64,000 bases of DNA from Corynebacterium sp. P3-F1 (GCF_030503635.1 NZ_CP129965.1:2054089-2118088), one strand, 5' to 3'. Counted from the first letter of the stretch, positions 44,358-52,820 are shown. The notes: generated from the sequence alone by a model not told the origin. A program made the numbers and translations.

Positions 44358-44675
44358 ATGTCCACACCGATTAACCCGAATAACAATAACGGCAATGGCG
44401 CCGCACCGAATCAGGGCGACATGAACTATGCGCCGAACCAAGGTGCCATGAACCCCGGCGCGTACCAGCAGGGCCAGCTTCCTCTTGGGTCGCGCAAGCT
44501 GCACCGTTCGGCGGGCAATCGCATGATCGGCGGTGTTTGCGGCGGTATCGCCGAGACTTACAACCTTGACCCGACTCTGGTGCGTGTCATCTTCGTCGCA
44601 CTGACGCTTCTCGGGTTCTCCGGCATTCTCCTGTACATCATCTGCTGGATCGTCATTCCGGACCCGCGGTACTAG
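44358..44675 (+). CDS. PspC-domain membrane protein
   Basis: 105 residues. Asn/Gly/Gln-rich N-tail (1-45), then a PspC domain: KLHRSAGNRMIGGVCGGIAETYNLDPTLVRVIFVALTLLGFSGILLYIICWIVIPDP, with the classical GGVCGGIAxYxxxDPTLVR motif and one long transmembrane helix. Such proteins act in the envelope-stress (phage-shock-like) response. ATG 44358 has AAAGGA upstream. A strong terminator follows the stop. Confidence 0.9.
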   Translation: MSTPINPNNNNGNGAAPNQGDMNYAPNQGAMNPGAYQQGQLPLGSRKLHRSAGNRMIGGVCGGIAETYNLDPTLVRVIFVALTLLGFSGILLYIICWIVIPDPRY

Positions 44676-44684
44676 GAGAAACAT

Positions 44685-44726
44685 AAACACGGCCGCGCAG
44701 CGTTCGATATCTGCACGGCCGTGTTT
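44685..44726 (+). terminator. Terminator after the PspC-domain gene
   Basis: 16-nt arms (AAACACGGCCGCGCAG / CTGCACGGCCGTGTTT, one mismatch) around a 10-nt loop, then further Ts. Also placed to stop transcription from the convergent yceI-like gene. Confidence 0.85.
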
Positions 44727-44770
44727 TTGTAGGGGAGGGGCAGCGGAAATGTCTGCCACCCTGCTAGCGG

Positions 44771-45319
44771 TTAAGCGCGCTTGATGGCGGAGCCCTCAAT
44801 CTCGATGTTGATCTGCTCGCCGACGAGTGCGCCGCCGGAGTTCAGCGGTGCCTCGAAGTCGATGCCGAAGTCCTTCCGGTTGATGCTCGTCTTCGCTTCG
44901 AAGCCCAGGCGCGTGTTTCCGAACGGGTCTTCCTCAACGCCGAAGGTCTCCACGTCAAGGGTGACCGGCTTGGTTGTGCCCTTGATGGTCAGGTCGCCGG
45001 TGACGGTCCCGTTGCCGGAAGCGTCGACGTCGAAAGCCGTGGAAGCGAACGTCATCTGCGGGTACTTCTCAACGTCGAAGAAGTCCTCGCCCTTGATGTG
45101 GGCGTCACGGTCGTCATTACGCGTATCGACGGACCCCGTCACCACCGTTGCCTCCACGTTGCTCTCGCCAGGGTTCTCCTGATTTGCGGTAAGCGTGGCG
45201 GTGAAGTCGGTGAACTCTCCGCGTACCTTGGTCACCATCGCGTGGCGGACGGTGAACCCGACGGAGGAGTGGGCGGTGTCCAGATCGTAAATGCCGCTGA
45301 AGTTCGTTGTGGACGTCAT
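44771..45319 (-). CDS. YceI-family lipid-binding protein
   Basis: 182 residues from ATG 45319, which has AAGGAGA 7 nt upstream. YceI-like lipocalin-type barrel: YDLDTAHSSVGFTVRHAMVTKVRGEFTDF at the N-terminus, DAHIKGEDFFDVEKYPQMTFAST, GDLTIKGTTKPVTLDVE, and GFEAKTSINRKDFGIDFEAP. The family binds polyisoprenoid lipids and is linked to stress. No signal peptide is visible, so a cytoplasmic version. Confidence 0.92.
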   Translation of the reverse strand: MTSTTNFSGIYDLDTAHSSVGFTVRHAMVTKVRGEFTDFTATLTANQENPGESNVEATVVTGSVDTRNDDRDAHIKGEDFFDVEKYPQMTFASTAFDVDASGNGTVTGDLTIKGTTKPVTLDVETFGVEEDPFGNTRLGFEAKTSINRKDFGIDFEAPLNSGGALVGEQINIEIEGSAIKRA

Positions 45320-45516
45320 TGTATTTCTCCTTAATTTCGCTATGAACGGTTGCGCTTCGATTGTTGGTGACACGTCTACAACATGTCGTGCTCCACCCTA
45401 CGACGCATTCTGCGAACTCGCCACCACCCGCCAGCGGCGACGGCCAACAGCTCTGCCGAGCCAATTACCGGCTCCGGTTTTTCGAGTGCTAGATTAAGGG
45501 GCGCTGTTACAGCGAT

Positions 45517-45590
45517 GTCTCCGTAGCTCAGTGGATTAGAGCATCGGTTTCCGGTACCGAAGGTCGCAGGTTCGAATCCTGTCGGGGACA
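45517..45590 (+). tRNA. tRNA-Arg (anticodon CCG)
   Basis: Full cloverleaf: acceptor GTCTCCG pairs with CGGGGAC (one G-U), D-arm GCTC..GAGC, anticodon stem TCGGT/ACCGA with loop TTCCGGT and anticodon CCG (codon CGG), T-arm CAGG/CCTG with loop TTCGAAT. Discriminator A; CCA is not encoded. The accessory region begins about 100 bp downstream. Confidence 0.96.
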
Positions 45591-45704
45591 CTTTTGTCAT
45601 CGGGAGTTTCGCTTTTGCTTGCGATTCATTTCGCAAAACCTCCGTTGAAAGTCGAGATTAGCGGCCGCGAGGCCTGATTACGAAGAAAACTAGCCTCGGA
45701 ACAC

Positions 45705-45742
45705 AAAAACCGGCCCGAAATTTAGGCTTCGGGCCGGTTTTT
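45705..45742. terminator. Bidirectional terminator hairpin between tRNA-Arg and the transposase-like gene
   Basis: 15-bp perfect stem AAAAACCGGCCCGAA / TTCGGGCCGGTTTTT with an 8-nt loop; T-runs on both strands. Confidence 0.85.
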
Positions 45743-45775
45743 GGAGCTTTTTTGCGTGTCTCCCCCACGACTTGC

Positions 45776-45802
45776 AGGCCACTCGGCGTGTGCCGGTGGC
45801 CT
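45776..45802 (-). terminator. Second hairpin directly past the transposase-like gene
   Basis: AGGCCAC-(T)-CGGC / GCCGGTGGCCT with a 4-nt loop, 7 bp past the stop codon. It has no T-tract on the minus strand, so it could be part of the element end rather than a terminator. Confidence 0.45.
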
Positions 45803-45808
45803 GTGGGG

Positions 45809-47689
45809 CTATGCCGCCTGGGGTGGAGCGTTCTCGTCAACCCTCCACTGCTCTAGGTCGTCGTGGGTGAGCTTGTCCGTCGGTGGCGGAGGGGTCGGCT
45901 TCTGCGACGTCTTCTTGTCCTTCTGCCACGAGAACGTGTCGAGCATCTTGATGTTCACGCCGACACACGCCATCGCGATGGCAAAGACTTGTGCCGCCCA
46001 ACCGCGCATAAGCCGCGTTGTCGGGTCACCGGCACCCTGGTAGTTGCCGTTCTTGAGCAGAGAGTTACGGGACTCGATGGTGTTGCGGCGGCCGTACTCC
46101 TTGCGCCAGTCTGCCGACATGAACGCAGGCCCGTGCTGCAAGAACTTCGCTCCGTCCTCGACGGAGTTCTTGATCGTCACGGTTCGCTGGCGGCAGACCT
46201 TCGGGCAGGAACCGGGGCTTGGAACCTCGTCCTCGGACAGGGCTTCCTTCTGGAAGCCCTTTGCCTTCTTGCCCTCCTCCGAACGCGGAACAAGCGGGCA
46301 GGTAATCTCGGCACCCTCGGCGCGAGCAGGACAGCCCATACGCATGTCACCCTTGGCATTCGGCTTGCCGTAGGCGGACAGCTGGTACTTCGAGCGAGCC
46401 TGCAACAGGTTGATGAACGCCTGGTCGCTGAGGTCACCGTCCTCCCACATCTTGTAGGGGTCGATAAGGGCGTGCATGTTCAGGATCGCAGGACAGTACG
46501 CCTTGCCGTCGATGATCGGCGCACCGGAGGCCGTCACGGTCTGCAAACCACGGGTGTCACGGCGGAGGTCAGCAACAAAACCGTAGCCGAGCTTGCGCAT
46601 CGGAATCTGGAACTTCTCGGGGTTCTGACCAGGCGAATACAGACGGTCTGCGATGAAGTTGCGACGCGGGAGCTCCGGGCGGTAGGTGAGGTTTTTCAAC
46701 GACTCGAACACGCGAGCACTCGGGTCGACACCGGGAACGCCGGCGGACATGCCGAGAATGAGCCCCGGGTGGCCGCCCTTTTGCGCGAAACCGTCTCCAA
46801 CCATCGCAACGAGGGTCGCTTCGAGACCCCAGACGCTGTCTCTTTTACCCTCGCCGTTGTGGTCTGGCGTCTCTTTACTGTGCCAACCGAGTGTGGGAGT
46901 GGAGGCCATCTTCCTATCCGGCTTCACGCTGCCGTCTTTCATGGCCTTGATAGAAGGGTTGCCCTCATTGGTTACTTTGATCGGGGTGCCGTCAACAACA
47001 ATGTCGCCTTGCCACTGGTCGAGGTGCTTTTTGTCCATCAACTCGACGGTGGCCCAAATAAGACGGTTAGACACCTCTAGGCCGCGCTTCTTCTTGAGCT
47101 CGATCTTTTCAAGCACGTCTTTGCTGGCGGTCTCAGGGTTGAAGAGCGCGGAGATAGTTCGCCACTCCTCGAAGGTGTAGCGCTTCTTCTTTCGTACCGT
47201 GGGGAAGGGTTCGCACGTCGCGAGTGCGCGGTCGATTGCCTTGGAGATTCGGTTGTACCAGGTCTTATAGACGTGGAGGTGTGCTGCGGCGCTCGTGATG
47301 TCGAAAGGCTCCTCTTTCAGTCCGAGGAGACCCCAGAGCTTGCCGTTAATGCGGAAAGCCACAGTGCGAGCCATGTGCGACTTGAGAGACGGGCCTTGAA
47401 TGAGCGCTTGGTAGACCCACAAGGTCAAAGCAGTACGTGTCGAGACCTCGGCAGGCCGGCCGCCCTGGCCGACGCGAAGCCCGTCGTCGATACGCCACTG
47501 CTCGATGAGAGGAACCACGCCGGAGGCATCAACAATGCGCTGTGCCCGCTGCATGTGAGAGAACACAACGGGAGCCTCTTCGATCAAACGAATGTTCTCG
47601 GCCTTGCGATTCTGCCGGCGTATCAGCTCGTTCTTGCGCTGCGTGATTTTCTTACTAGCGGCTTTGCGTGTGTCCGTGGTCGTGGTCAT
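45809..47689 (-). CDS. DDE-transposase-like protein of unusual type
   Basis: 626 residues from ATG 47689, chosen for AAAGGAGG 9-16 nt upstream. The N-terminal part is basic and helical (RKAASKKITQRKNELIRRQNRKAENIRLIEE). The core looks like an RNase H-fold DDE domain: DIVVDGTPIKV (Asp233), RNFIADRLYSPGQ (Asp348) and RRNTIESRNSLLKN (Glu539), as in IS4/IS1182-like transposases. A Cys cluster (GCPARAEGAEITCPL ... SCPKVCRQ) lies between the second Asp and the Glu and probably binds zinc. It is longer than most such transposases and has no obvious flanking inverted repeats. Last gene of a minus-strand series with two recombinase-like genes. Confidence 0.7.
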   Translation of the reverse strand: MTTTTDTRKAASKKITQRKNELIRRQNRKAENIRLIEEAPVVFSHMQRAQRIVDASGVVPLIEQWRIDDGLRVGQGGRPAEVSTRTALTLWVYQALIQGPSLKSHMARTVAFRINGKLWGLLGLKEEPFDITSAAAHLHVYKTWYNRISKAIDRALATCEPFPTVRKKKRYTFEEWRTISALFNPETASKDVLEKIELKKKRGLEVSNRLIWATVELMDKKHLDQWQGDIVVDGTPIKVTNEGNPSIKAMKDGSVKPDRKMASTPTLGWHSKETPDHNGEGKRDSVWGLEATLVAMVGDGFAQKGGHPGLILGMSAGVPGVDPSARVFESLKNLTYRPELPRRNFIADRLYSPGQNPEKFQIPMRKLGYGFVADLRRDTRGLQTVTASGAPIIDGKAYCPAILNMHALIDPYKMWEDGDLSDQAFINLLQARSKYQLSAYGKPNAKGDMRMGCPARAEGAEITCPLVPRSEEGKKAKGFQKEALSEDEVPSPGSCPKVCRQRTVTIKNSVEDGAKFLQHGPAFMSADWRKEYGRRNTIESRNSLLKNGNYQGAGDPTTRLMRGWAAQVFAIAMACVGVNIKMLDTFSWQKDKKTSQKPTPPPPTDKLTHDDLEQWRVDENAPPQAA

Positions 47690-47794
47690 TGTTGACACCT
47701 CCTTTCGTGGGTTTCGTATGGAGTTTTTGGCAATAGAAGACTCACCCTGTGTCGTGAACAGGGTTTTTATGGAGTTGAGTGAAGGCTTCGGTGC

Positions 47795-48790
47795 TTAACC
47801 GGAGCCGTTGATGACGGTCAGTTTCCGCTCACCCGGCTTCTCTCTAAGAGCGCCCGCAAGCATCGCGCGAGCCTGCCTCGCCGAAACGTTCTCCGGATCG
47901 AGAAGGAACCGACGGTAGTGCTGCAAGTCGGTCAGCCCCGCGGCCTCGCACACCGCGGACTCCGGCACGCCCTTCTTGCACTGGTTGACGATCCACGTCG
48001 TGCGGGCACGGTTGACGTCGATAACAGTGCCCTTGTGCGGAGACCGCTTTGTGAACGTGGCCACCGTTCCGGAATCCGCGGTTGAGCGAAGCGGGCGGAA
48101 TAACCAGGCGTTGTCGCTTTCAGCCTCGACAACGGCCGCCCGGAGAGTCGGTGCCCACTCCTCCTCGACGGGCACGAAGCGCTTCTCGGCGCCCCGGTAG
48201 CCCCAGGGGAAGATGACCGTTCCGATCCGGTCGGTCTCGACGTCGCCGGCAGTCACGTTGGCAATCTCCTTTGAGCGCAAGCCGGCACCCAGCGTCAGAG
48301 CGAGAAGAAGGTGGGCCTGCTTGCGTCGGGACTCGTTGCGCTCGGCGCTTGCCCAGATGCGAAGCCCCGTGATGTCCTCCTCGGTATACGGAGGGTGCTT
48401 GGAGTCGCTGCCGTACTCAGGGCGCTCACGCGGCCCGTCGAAGTTCGGGTTCACGGCCTTGGCGATTCGGCGAAGCGTTGCGCGGGAGGAGCCCTGGACG
48501 TGGTTCGCTCCGGCGTTCAAGTGGTGGTGGCAAAAGGAGTTGATCGCGCTGTCGGTGAAGACTGCCCCCACAGTCAAAGAACGGCCGTGGCTGACAACGT
48601 GTGCTGCCAATCGGGTCACGAGTCGCAAAGCTCCGCGGGTGGTGTCTGGTGTCCAGGTCTCGTCAGCGACAGCAGCGACGTGCTCTTTGACGAAGGGGGC
48701 GAGAAGCGCCCACTCGTCGGGGCTGACGACGGTCGGTGTGTAGGACGCGATGACCTCGTCAGCGGTCACGCGCCTGCGTGTGGTGGACAT
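47795..48790 (-). CDS. Tyrosine-recombinase-like protein 1
   Basis: 331 residues from ATG 48790, which has AAGGACA upstream. Helical N-terminal (SAM-like) domain to about 130, then a catalytic-domain-like part: LLALTLGAGLRSKEIANVTAGDV carries the first Arg (172) and Glu175. The box-II region reads NRARTTWIVNQCKKGVPESAVCEAAGLTDLQHYRRFL, with Arg263 and Tyr292. The usual His of HxxR is Asn260 and the second His of GH is Leu286, so the set is Arg-Arg-Tyr only. It shares the segment LVTRLAAHVVSHGRSLTVGAVF with the neighbouring protein 2, so the two are paralogues. May be a specialised or weakened recombinase. Confidence 0.7.
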   Translation of the reverse strand: MSTTRRRVTADEVIASYTPTVVSPDEWALLAPFVKEHVAAVADETWTPDTTRGALRLVTRLAAHVVSHGRSLTVGAVFTDSAINSFCHHHLNAGANHVQGSSRATLRRIAKAVNPNFDGPRERPEYGSDSKHPPYTEEDITGLRIWASAERNESRRKQAHLLLALTLGAGLRSKEIANVTAGDVETDRIGTVIFPWGYRGAEKRFVPVEEEWAPTLRAAVVEAESDNAWLFRPLRSTADSGTVATFTKRSPHKGTVIDVNRARTTWIVNQCKKGVPESAVCEAAGLTDLQHYRRFLLDPENVSARQARAMLAGALREKPGERKLTVINGSG

Positions 48791-48866
48791 GGTGAATTGT
48801 CCTTTTCCGCCCACGCCCAAGGTGGTGGTGGCATGAGCTGTTTCTGTGGTGGTTAGAGATACCTCC

Positions 48867-48895
48867 AGTGTGTGCAAACTTGCACAGGTCGTCAA
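48867..48895 (-). promoter_or_regulatory. Candidate promoter of recombinase-like gene 1 with operator in the spacer
   Basis: TTGACG (48890-48895) and CACACT (48867-48872) are 17 bp apart on the minus strand. The palindrome at 48871-48886 fills the spacer, the standard place for repression. Confidence 0.4.
48871..48886. promoter_or_regulatory. Palindromic operator, copy 1
   Basis: TGTGCAAACTTGCACA: 7-bp perfect arms around 2 bp. First of three copies of TGTGCA-N4-TGCACA in this element. Confidence 0.65.
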
Positions 48896-48904
48896 GGTCC
48901 ACCC

Positions 48905-48920
48905 TGTGCATCATTGCACA
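48905..48920. promoter_or_regulatory. Palindromic operator, copy 2
   Basis: TGTGCATCATTGCACA, 34 bp from copy 1 (about three helical turns), so two dimers could sit on the same DNA face. Confidence 0.65.
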
Positions 48921-48995
48921 GATACTGCCACAATGGGGGCGAAAAGTGCCTGGCCAGTGTGCTTAAATGTGCTGTTCATAGGTTGTTTCACCTCC

Positions 48996-50273
48996 TCACT
49001 CGTTGCCCTTGTCGAGGTTCCGCACGAAGTCCAAGAGACGACCCTGTTCGGGGGCAGGCAAGTCGGACCAGTTCGGGGTCCGCGTGCTGTGAGCGGTGAA
49101 GTCGACGTGGGTCACCGTTGCGGTTCCCGCGTCCGGATCGCTCGCTTCTTCGCGAGAGTCCAACCCCGCAGCAGCCGGTCCACCAGTACGATCACGAGGC
49201 AGCATCTCGACCACATCAGCAGCAGTTCCCGGCGTCGCCGGTCTTGCAGTGGCTCCGAACGCTCCCGCAGCGAAGTCCTCCGGCTTGTCGAGGCCGGCCC
49301 ACCGGGAAAGCGGGTTCGCCAGCACGTCAAGCCGCTCGGCAAGGGTATCGGGGCGGGAAAGGGTCAACCGAGCCCTCTTCTCGTAGCGGCGCATGTCGCC
49401 AAAAGCGGACCCGGCAGCGGCGGCCGCGGTCTCGCGCGGAAGGTGGCGGACCACTTCACGCACCCACGTTGCTCGCAGACGGTTGAGCTCCACCCGGAAA
49501 GGCTGGCTTATGCTGAGCCGCTTCATAACCTCGCGCAGATCAGTTGCTGCCCCTCCCAGGAGCATCTCGTCAGGGTCGCGGCGCTGGGAGATAGCGAACA
49601 CGATGTCGCCGAATACGGAAGCGACAGGAACCTCTGGCGCGACACCTTCGGGAGCTCGATGAGATACATCAACCCACACCACGCCGTGAGAGTCTTTCCG
49701 AATGCTTTTCGCCTGAATGTGGCCAATCTCTGCACCAATACCCGCGCCAAGCCCCAGCCCCACAATCACGGCCGCACGCTCGAAGCGGAGCTGAGTGGAT
49801 TGGGACATCACCCAGCGGCGAATGTGCTCCCAGTCTCGGGGCGCGTAGGGCGCATCGGGCACCTGGTCGGTGTCCCGACGGTGGTAGATGGACAATTCCT
49901 GCCCGTCTATCGCCTCGCGGACGAGGCGGAGCAAATACGCCTCGGTATACCGCGATTTTCCAGCCTGTCGGCTCGCCACCACGGCCTCGACGTTTTCCCT
50001 GCCGAGGACTTTGCCGACCGTGAGCTCGCGGCCGGACGAAAACGCGTGAGCAGAAGCTCGCGTGAGCACACGAAGCACCCCTCGAACGTCAAGGCTCGAC
50101 GTGTTGTTGGAGACGAACACTTCCGACCCGGTCTCCGAATCGACGGTCGCTGCGATGGCCGTGGCGCGAACGAAGTCAGAAATGTTGTTCCACGTTCCGC
50201 GGTCTGTGCCGCGAGGGACGTAGTTGTTGATCCGGCGCAGTGTTTCTTCCCGCTGTTTGTCGGTGAGGGTCAT
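48996..50273 (-). CDS. Tyrosine-recombinase-like protein 2
   Basis: 425 residues from ATG 50273 (MTLTDKQREETLRRINNYV). N-terminal helical domain with VLTRASAHAFSSGRELTVGKVL matching protein 1. The catalytic-domain-like part has GLGLGAGIGAEIGHIQAKSI, where Gly180 stands at the position of the first catalytic Arg, then LNRLRATWVREVV (Arg267) and DMRRYEKRARL (Tyr297). With the first Arg lost it is unlikely to be a fully active recombinase alone; it could be a partner or DNA-binding subunit of protein 1. A disordered Ala/Pro/Thr-rich tail of about 100 residues follows. Longer in-frame start upstream cannot be excluded. Confidence 0.65.
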   Translation of the reverse strand: MTLTDKQREETLRRINNYVPRGTDRGTWNNISDFVRATAIAATVDSETGSEVFVSNNTSSLDVRGVLRVLTRASAHAFSSGRELTVGKVLGRENVEAVVASRQAGKSRYTEAYLLRLVREAIDGQELSIYHRRDTDQVPDAPYAPRDWEHIRRWVMSQSTQLRFERAAVIVGLGLGAGIGAEIGHIQAKSIRKDSHGVVWVDVSHRAPEGVAPEVPVASVFGDIVFAISQRRDPDEMLLGGAATDLREVMKRLSISQPFRVELNRLRATWVREVVRHLPRETAAAAAGSAFGDMRRYEKRARLTLSRPDTLAERLDVLANPLSRWAGLDKPEDFAAGAFGATARPATPGTAADVVEMLPRDRTGGPAAAGLDSREEASDPDAGTATVTHVDFTAHSTRTPNWSDLPAPEQGRLLDFVRNLDKGNE

Positions 50274-50382
50274 CGCGCACCGCCCTCGTTCGGTGAGGCG
50301 CTGGACGCAGCGGTGTTCGATGCGGGAACCGATCCGGTACCCCCGACGCGTGCCGGACCTTGGGGGAGCACTAACCACCCAG

Positions 50383-50388
50383 TAGCGT
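50383..50388 (+). promoter_or_regulatory. -10 element of the small HTH gene, leaderless
   Basis: TAGCGT ends 7 nt before ATG 50396; it decides this start over the GTG at 50387, which lies inside the hexamer. Confidence 0.5.
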
Positions 50389-50395
50389 GAAGGTC

Positions 50396-50737
50396 ATGCC
50401 TCGCCTCGCCCCGCCTCGACACGCCTACCCGGCGTGGCCCGACGTTGACGTGGCCGAGCTCCCGGAGGTCTACCGGAAGGCTTGGTCGCTGCGGGAGAAC
50501 TTGGAAAAGACCGTCGCGGAGTACGTCGAAAATGGCTGGGCGAAAAATCGCACAGACTTTGCCCGCAGATGCGGGCTGCACCCGTCGGTTTTGTCCCGGT
50601 GGATCACCGGCGACGTGTGGCCGTCTGCCGACACGATTGCCGCCGTCGAAGCTGCTGTCCACGCGCCCATGTGGCCGTACCAAAAGGCACCGTCGCGGCG
50701 AGGGCTCAAATCCAAGGGCGGCTACGACTACCCGTGA
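50396..50737 (+). CDS. Small HTH (Xre-like) DNA-binding protein
   Basis: 113 residues. Helix-turn-helix of Xre/Cro type: AKNRTDFARRCGLHPSVLSRWITGDVWPSADTIAAVEAAV (about 50-90), with the typical FAxxxGLxxSxLSRW pattern. Short basic tail (SRRGLKSKGGYDY). Divergent from recombinase-like gene 2. It is the obvious candidate to bind the TGTGCA-N4-TGCACA sites; that link is inference. Confidence 0.78.
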   Translation: MPRLAPPRHAYPAWPDVDVAELPEVYRKAWSLRENLEKTVAEYVENGWAKNRTDFARRCGLHPSVLSRWITGDVWPSADTIAAVEAAVHAPMWPYQKAPSRRGLKSKGGYDYP

Positions 50738-51023
50738 GAGCCGGCGGGTGAGCTGGGGAAAATCGAGTTCGTTCTGCATGGCTAGAACGTTTTCACAGTC
50801 GAAAAAGTGACCCCCTCGGTGAGCGCAAGCCGGTCCGATTCGATGCGTCGACGCGGAGTGTGGCCATGACGACGACCGGAAGAATGAAATGTGTGCATGA
50901 TTGCACAGATGGTCACCCTAATTCGGGGGTGGGTATTACCCGAATACGGGGGTGTTATGCGTAAACGCTTATCGGATTGTGTTCCGCATCGCTACCCGGC
51001 TCGGGGACCGTCGGCTACTTCGC
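50738..51023. other. Intergenic region with operator copy 3
   Basis: 286 bp between the HTH gene and the convergent zinc-ribbon nuclease gene. Apart from the palindrome at 50892-50907 no gene or clear terminator is seen. Confidence 0.5.
50892..50907. promoter_or_regulatory. Palindromic operator, copy 3
   Basis: TGTGCATGATTGCACA, the same arms as copies 1 and 2, about 2 kb away and not in front of any start codon. It may mark an element boundary or a recombination site rather than an operator. Confidence 0.6.
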
Positions 51024-52808
51024 TTAGGAGGTGGCCTCCAACCGCTGCTTCAAGCCCTCCAACTCCGCTTGAGGGTCGTTCGAACCGGCATACGCCACGA
51101 GCTCAACGTAGTTCGGGTCATCAATGCCCAGACTCGGCAGCGGGTGCTCCCTAATCCGGCACAGCACGAGACCGTGGCGCAACAAGTCGTGCGACTTCAC
51201 CGTGTCCAGTTCAGTTTTGTCCTTGTGCCAGTACGACCCGTCGTACTCGATACCGAGTGTCCGGCCGTCCGGTAAGTCCACAAGCACGTCAACGCTCCAC
51301 GACGCCCGACGGACGAAGGCGTTGGACTTAATCCGGGTTCCTGACGCGGCGTTACCCCATAAGGACTTCGCTGCCTGCGCATAGCGTTGTTCGACCGCAG
51401 ACTTTCCTACTGTCTGGCATTGCGGGCACGTTGACCCGTTGACACGGGAGGACGGCATTGCCATCCAGCTATGCGCGGGGTCGTTAGGACACTCCCACCA
51501 CGGAGTTTCAGGTAGAAGCGCGGTGGTGGGGCGTATCTGCCACGGGCTCAAACGGTTCTTGTCCGACCATTCCTCCGCAATCTCCGGATAGTGGTAGGCC
51601 AGCGAGTCGAGAATGGTGTCGCATTCCGGGCACCGGTAACGGTCGTATTTGTCGCGGTCGCGCACAATGTCTTTGAACTCGTGCTTGCACACCGGATCGA
51701 GCCACCACACTTCCCGCTTCGAGTTCGGTGAGATGGTCGCCAAGCTCAAACCAACGTTCTTCGTCGGGTGCCACTGTGAAGCGATTTCAGGCTTCAAACG
51801 GGTTGAGAACGGGTCAGCCTTGGCTTTCGCCAGGTTCTTTTTCCGGGTCTCGTTACTCCTGCACGCTGGGCACTGCCGTTTGAGGAACATCTCTGGCCAG
51901 TCGTGCCGTTTGTGCCCTTCTGGACAGCGGAAGTGGTAACGCCTTCGGTCTCCTAGCACCGGAACTGTCCACGGGTCGAGTTCCGGTTCGTCCCACGCTT
52001 CGGCCAACTCCGGGACCTCAGCGATGGTTAACGAACTGTACTTCGCCTCGAACGCCGCTTCGCGTCGAGCGCGTTCCTGTTCGGCGAAAATGTAGCACTG
52101 CGGGCACCGCGAGTAGTTCTTGACGACGTGGTCAATTCGTTCCTCGAATGAGTGTCCCTCGGGACACACCCACCACACGACCTTGCGGGAGCCTTTCTTG
52201 GCGGTGTTCCAGAGCTCCTCGCCATTCTTTTCTCGGTCGAACCAATCCTTAACGTCAAGGTCAGATTTCTTGAGAAGGTTTTCACCTGTTGCCTTCTTCG
52301 TGCCCACCGTCGCAGTTTTTCCAGACTTCCTGCACAGGCATGGGAGCCACTGATTGTCGCCGTCAAGCTGTTGCGCTGTGATGTTCTCGCAGCGGACGCA
52401 CTTAACCGCATGGGGGTCGCCATACAGGCTTGGGCTGGTTAGAGGCCCGAGGTATTCGTACCCCGCGTTCTCTGCGACCGTGCGAGCCTTGTCAACGTCG
52501 CATTCGATCTGCCCGTAGTACTTTCGCTTATTCTCAGCCTCCAGGCGCAGTAGGCAAGCGTGACAGCAGGGCATCTGCGACCTCGCAGCGTGTTGAACGT
52601 TCTCAAATCGGTTGTGGCCCTCGAACCCGCAATCTTTGCACCTTGTCAGTACGTAATCCGTTGGGCGCGTAAACGGTTCCAGCATCTCGGCATGAGCCTG
52701 CTCGTAGAACTCCGCGACGTGCCTCGCACACCACGTCGGCTTCGTCCTAGTTCTGAACATCGCAGGGTTCGTGCAGCCCGCAGTGCTGCATACCTGGGTA
52801 GTGGACAT
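51024..52808 (-). CDS. Four-zinc-ribbon protein with C-terminal PD-(D/E)XK-like nuclease domain
   Basis: 594 residues. An N-terminal Cys-rich zone (Cys7, Cys12, Cys27; CKDCGFEGH; CCHAC; CVRC; CLC) is followed by four DUF4379-like zinc ribbons of pattern C-P-x-G-H...C-P-x-C at about 215-237, 295-316, 374-396 and 440-464, separated by W/P-rich spacers (EIASQWHPTKN, EIAEEWSDKNRLSPWQI). The C-terminus (470-570) looks like a Vsr/DUF559-type restriction fold: Glu473, SVDVLVDLPDGR (Asp507), IEYDGSYWHKDK (Glu521, Asp523, Lys529). Probably a DNA endonuclease with specificity read by the ribbons. Start ATG 52808 has TAAGCT 6 nt upstream. Confidence 0.75.
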   Translation of the reverse strand: MSTTQVCSTAGCTNPAMFRTRTKPTWCARHVAEFYEQAHAEMLEPFTRPTDYVLTRCKDCGFEGHNRFENVQHAARSQMPCCHACLLRLEAENKRKYYGQIECDVDKARTVAENAGYEYLGPLTSPSLYGDPHAVKCVRCENITAQQLDGDNQWLPCLCRKSGKTATVGTKKATGENLLKKSDLDVKDWFDREKNGEELWNTAKKGSRKVVWWVCPEGHSFEERIDHVVKNYSRCPQCYIFAEQERARREAAFEAKYSSLTIAEVPELAEAWDEPELDPWTVPVLGDRRRYHFRCPEGHKRHDWPEMFLKRQCPACRSNETRKKNLAKAKADPFSTRLKPEIASQWHPTKNVGLSLATISPNSKREVWWLDPVCKHEFKDIVRDRDKYDRYRCPECDTILDSLAYHYPEIAEEWSDKNRLSPWQIRPTTALLPETPWWECPNDPAHSWMAMPSSRVNGSTCPQCQTVGKSAVEQRYAQAAKSLWGNAASGTRIKSNAFVRRASWSVDVLVDLPDGRTLGIEYDGSYWHKDKTELDTVKSHDLLRHGLVLCRIREHPLPSLGIDDPNYVELVAYAGSNDPQAELEGLKQRLEATS

Positions 52809-52814
52809 GTCTTG

Positions 52815-52820
52815 AGCTTA
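52815..52820 (-). promoter_or_regulatory. -10 element of the zinc-ribbon nuclease gene, leaderless
   Basis: TAAGCT ends 6 nt before ATG 52808 on the minus strand. Confidence 0.45.

Noticed and set aside
45376..45636. Minus-strand frame covering the tRNA-Arg region
   Set aside because: It reads through the tRNA gene; the cloverleaf is unambiguous.
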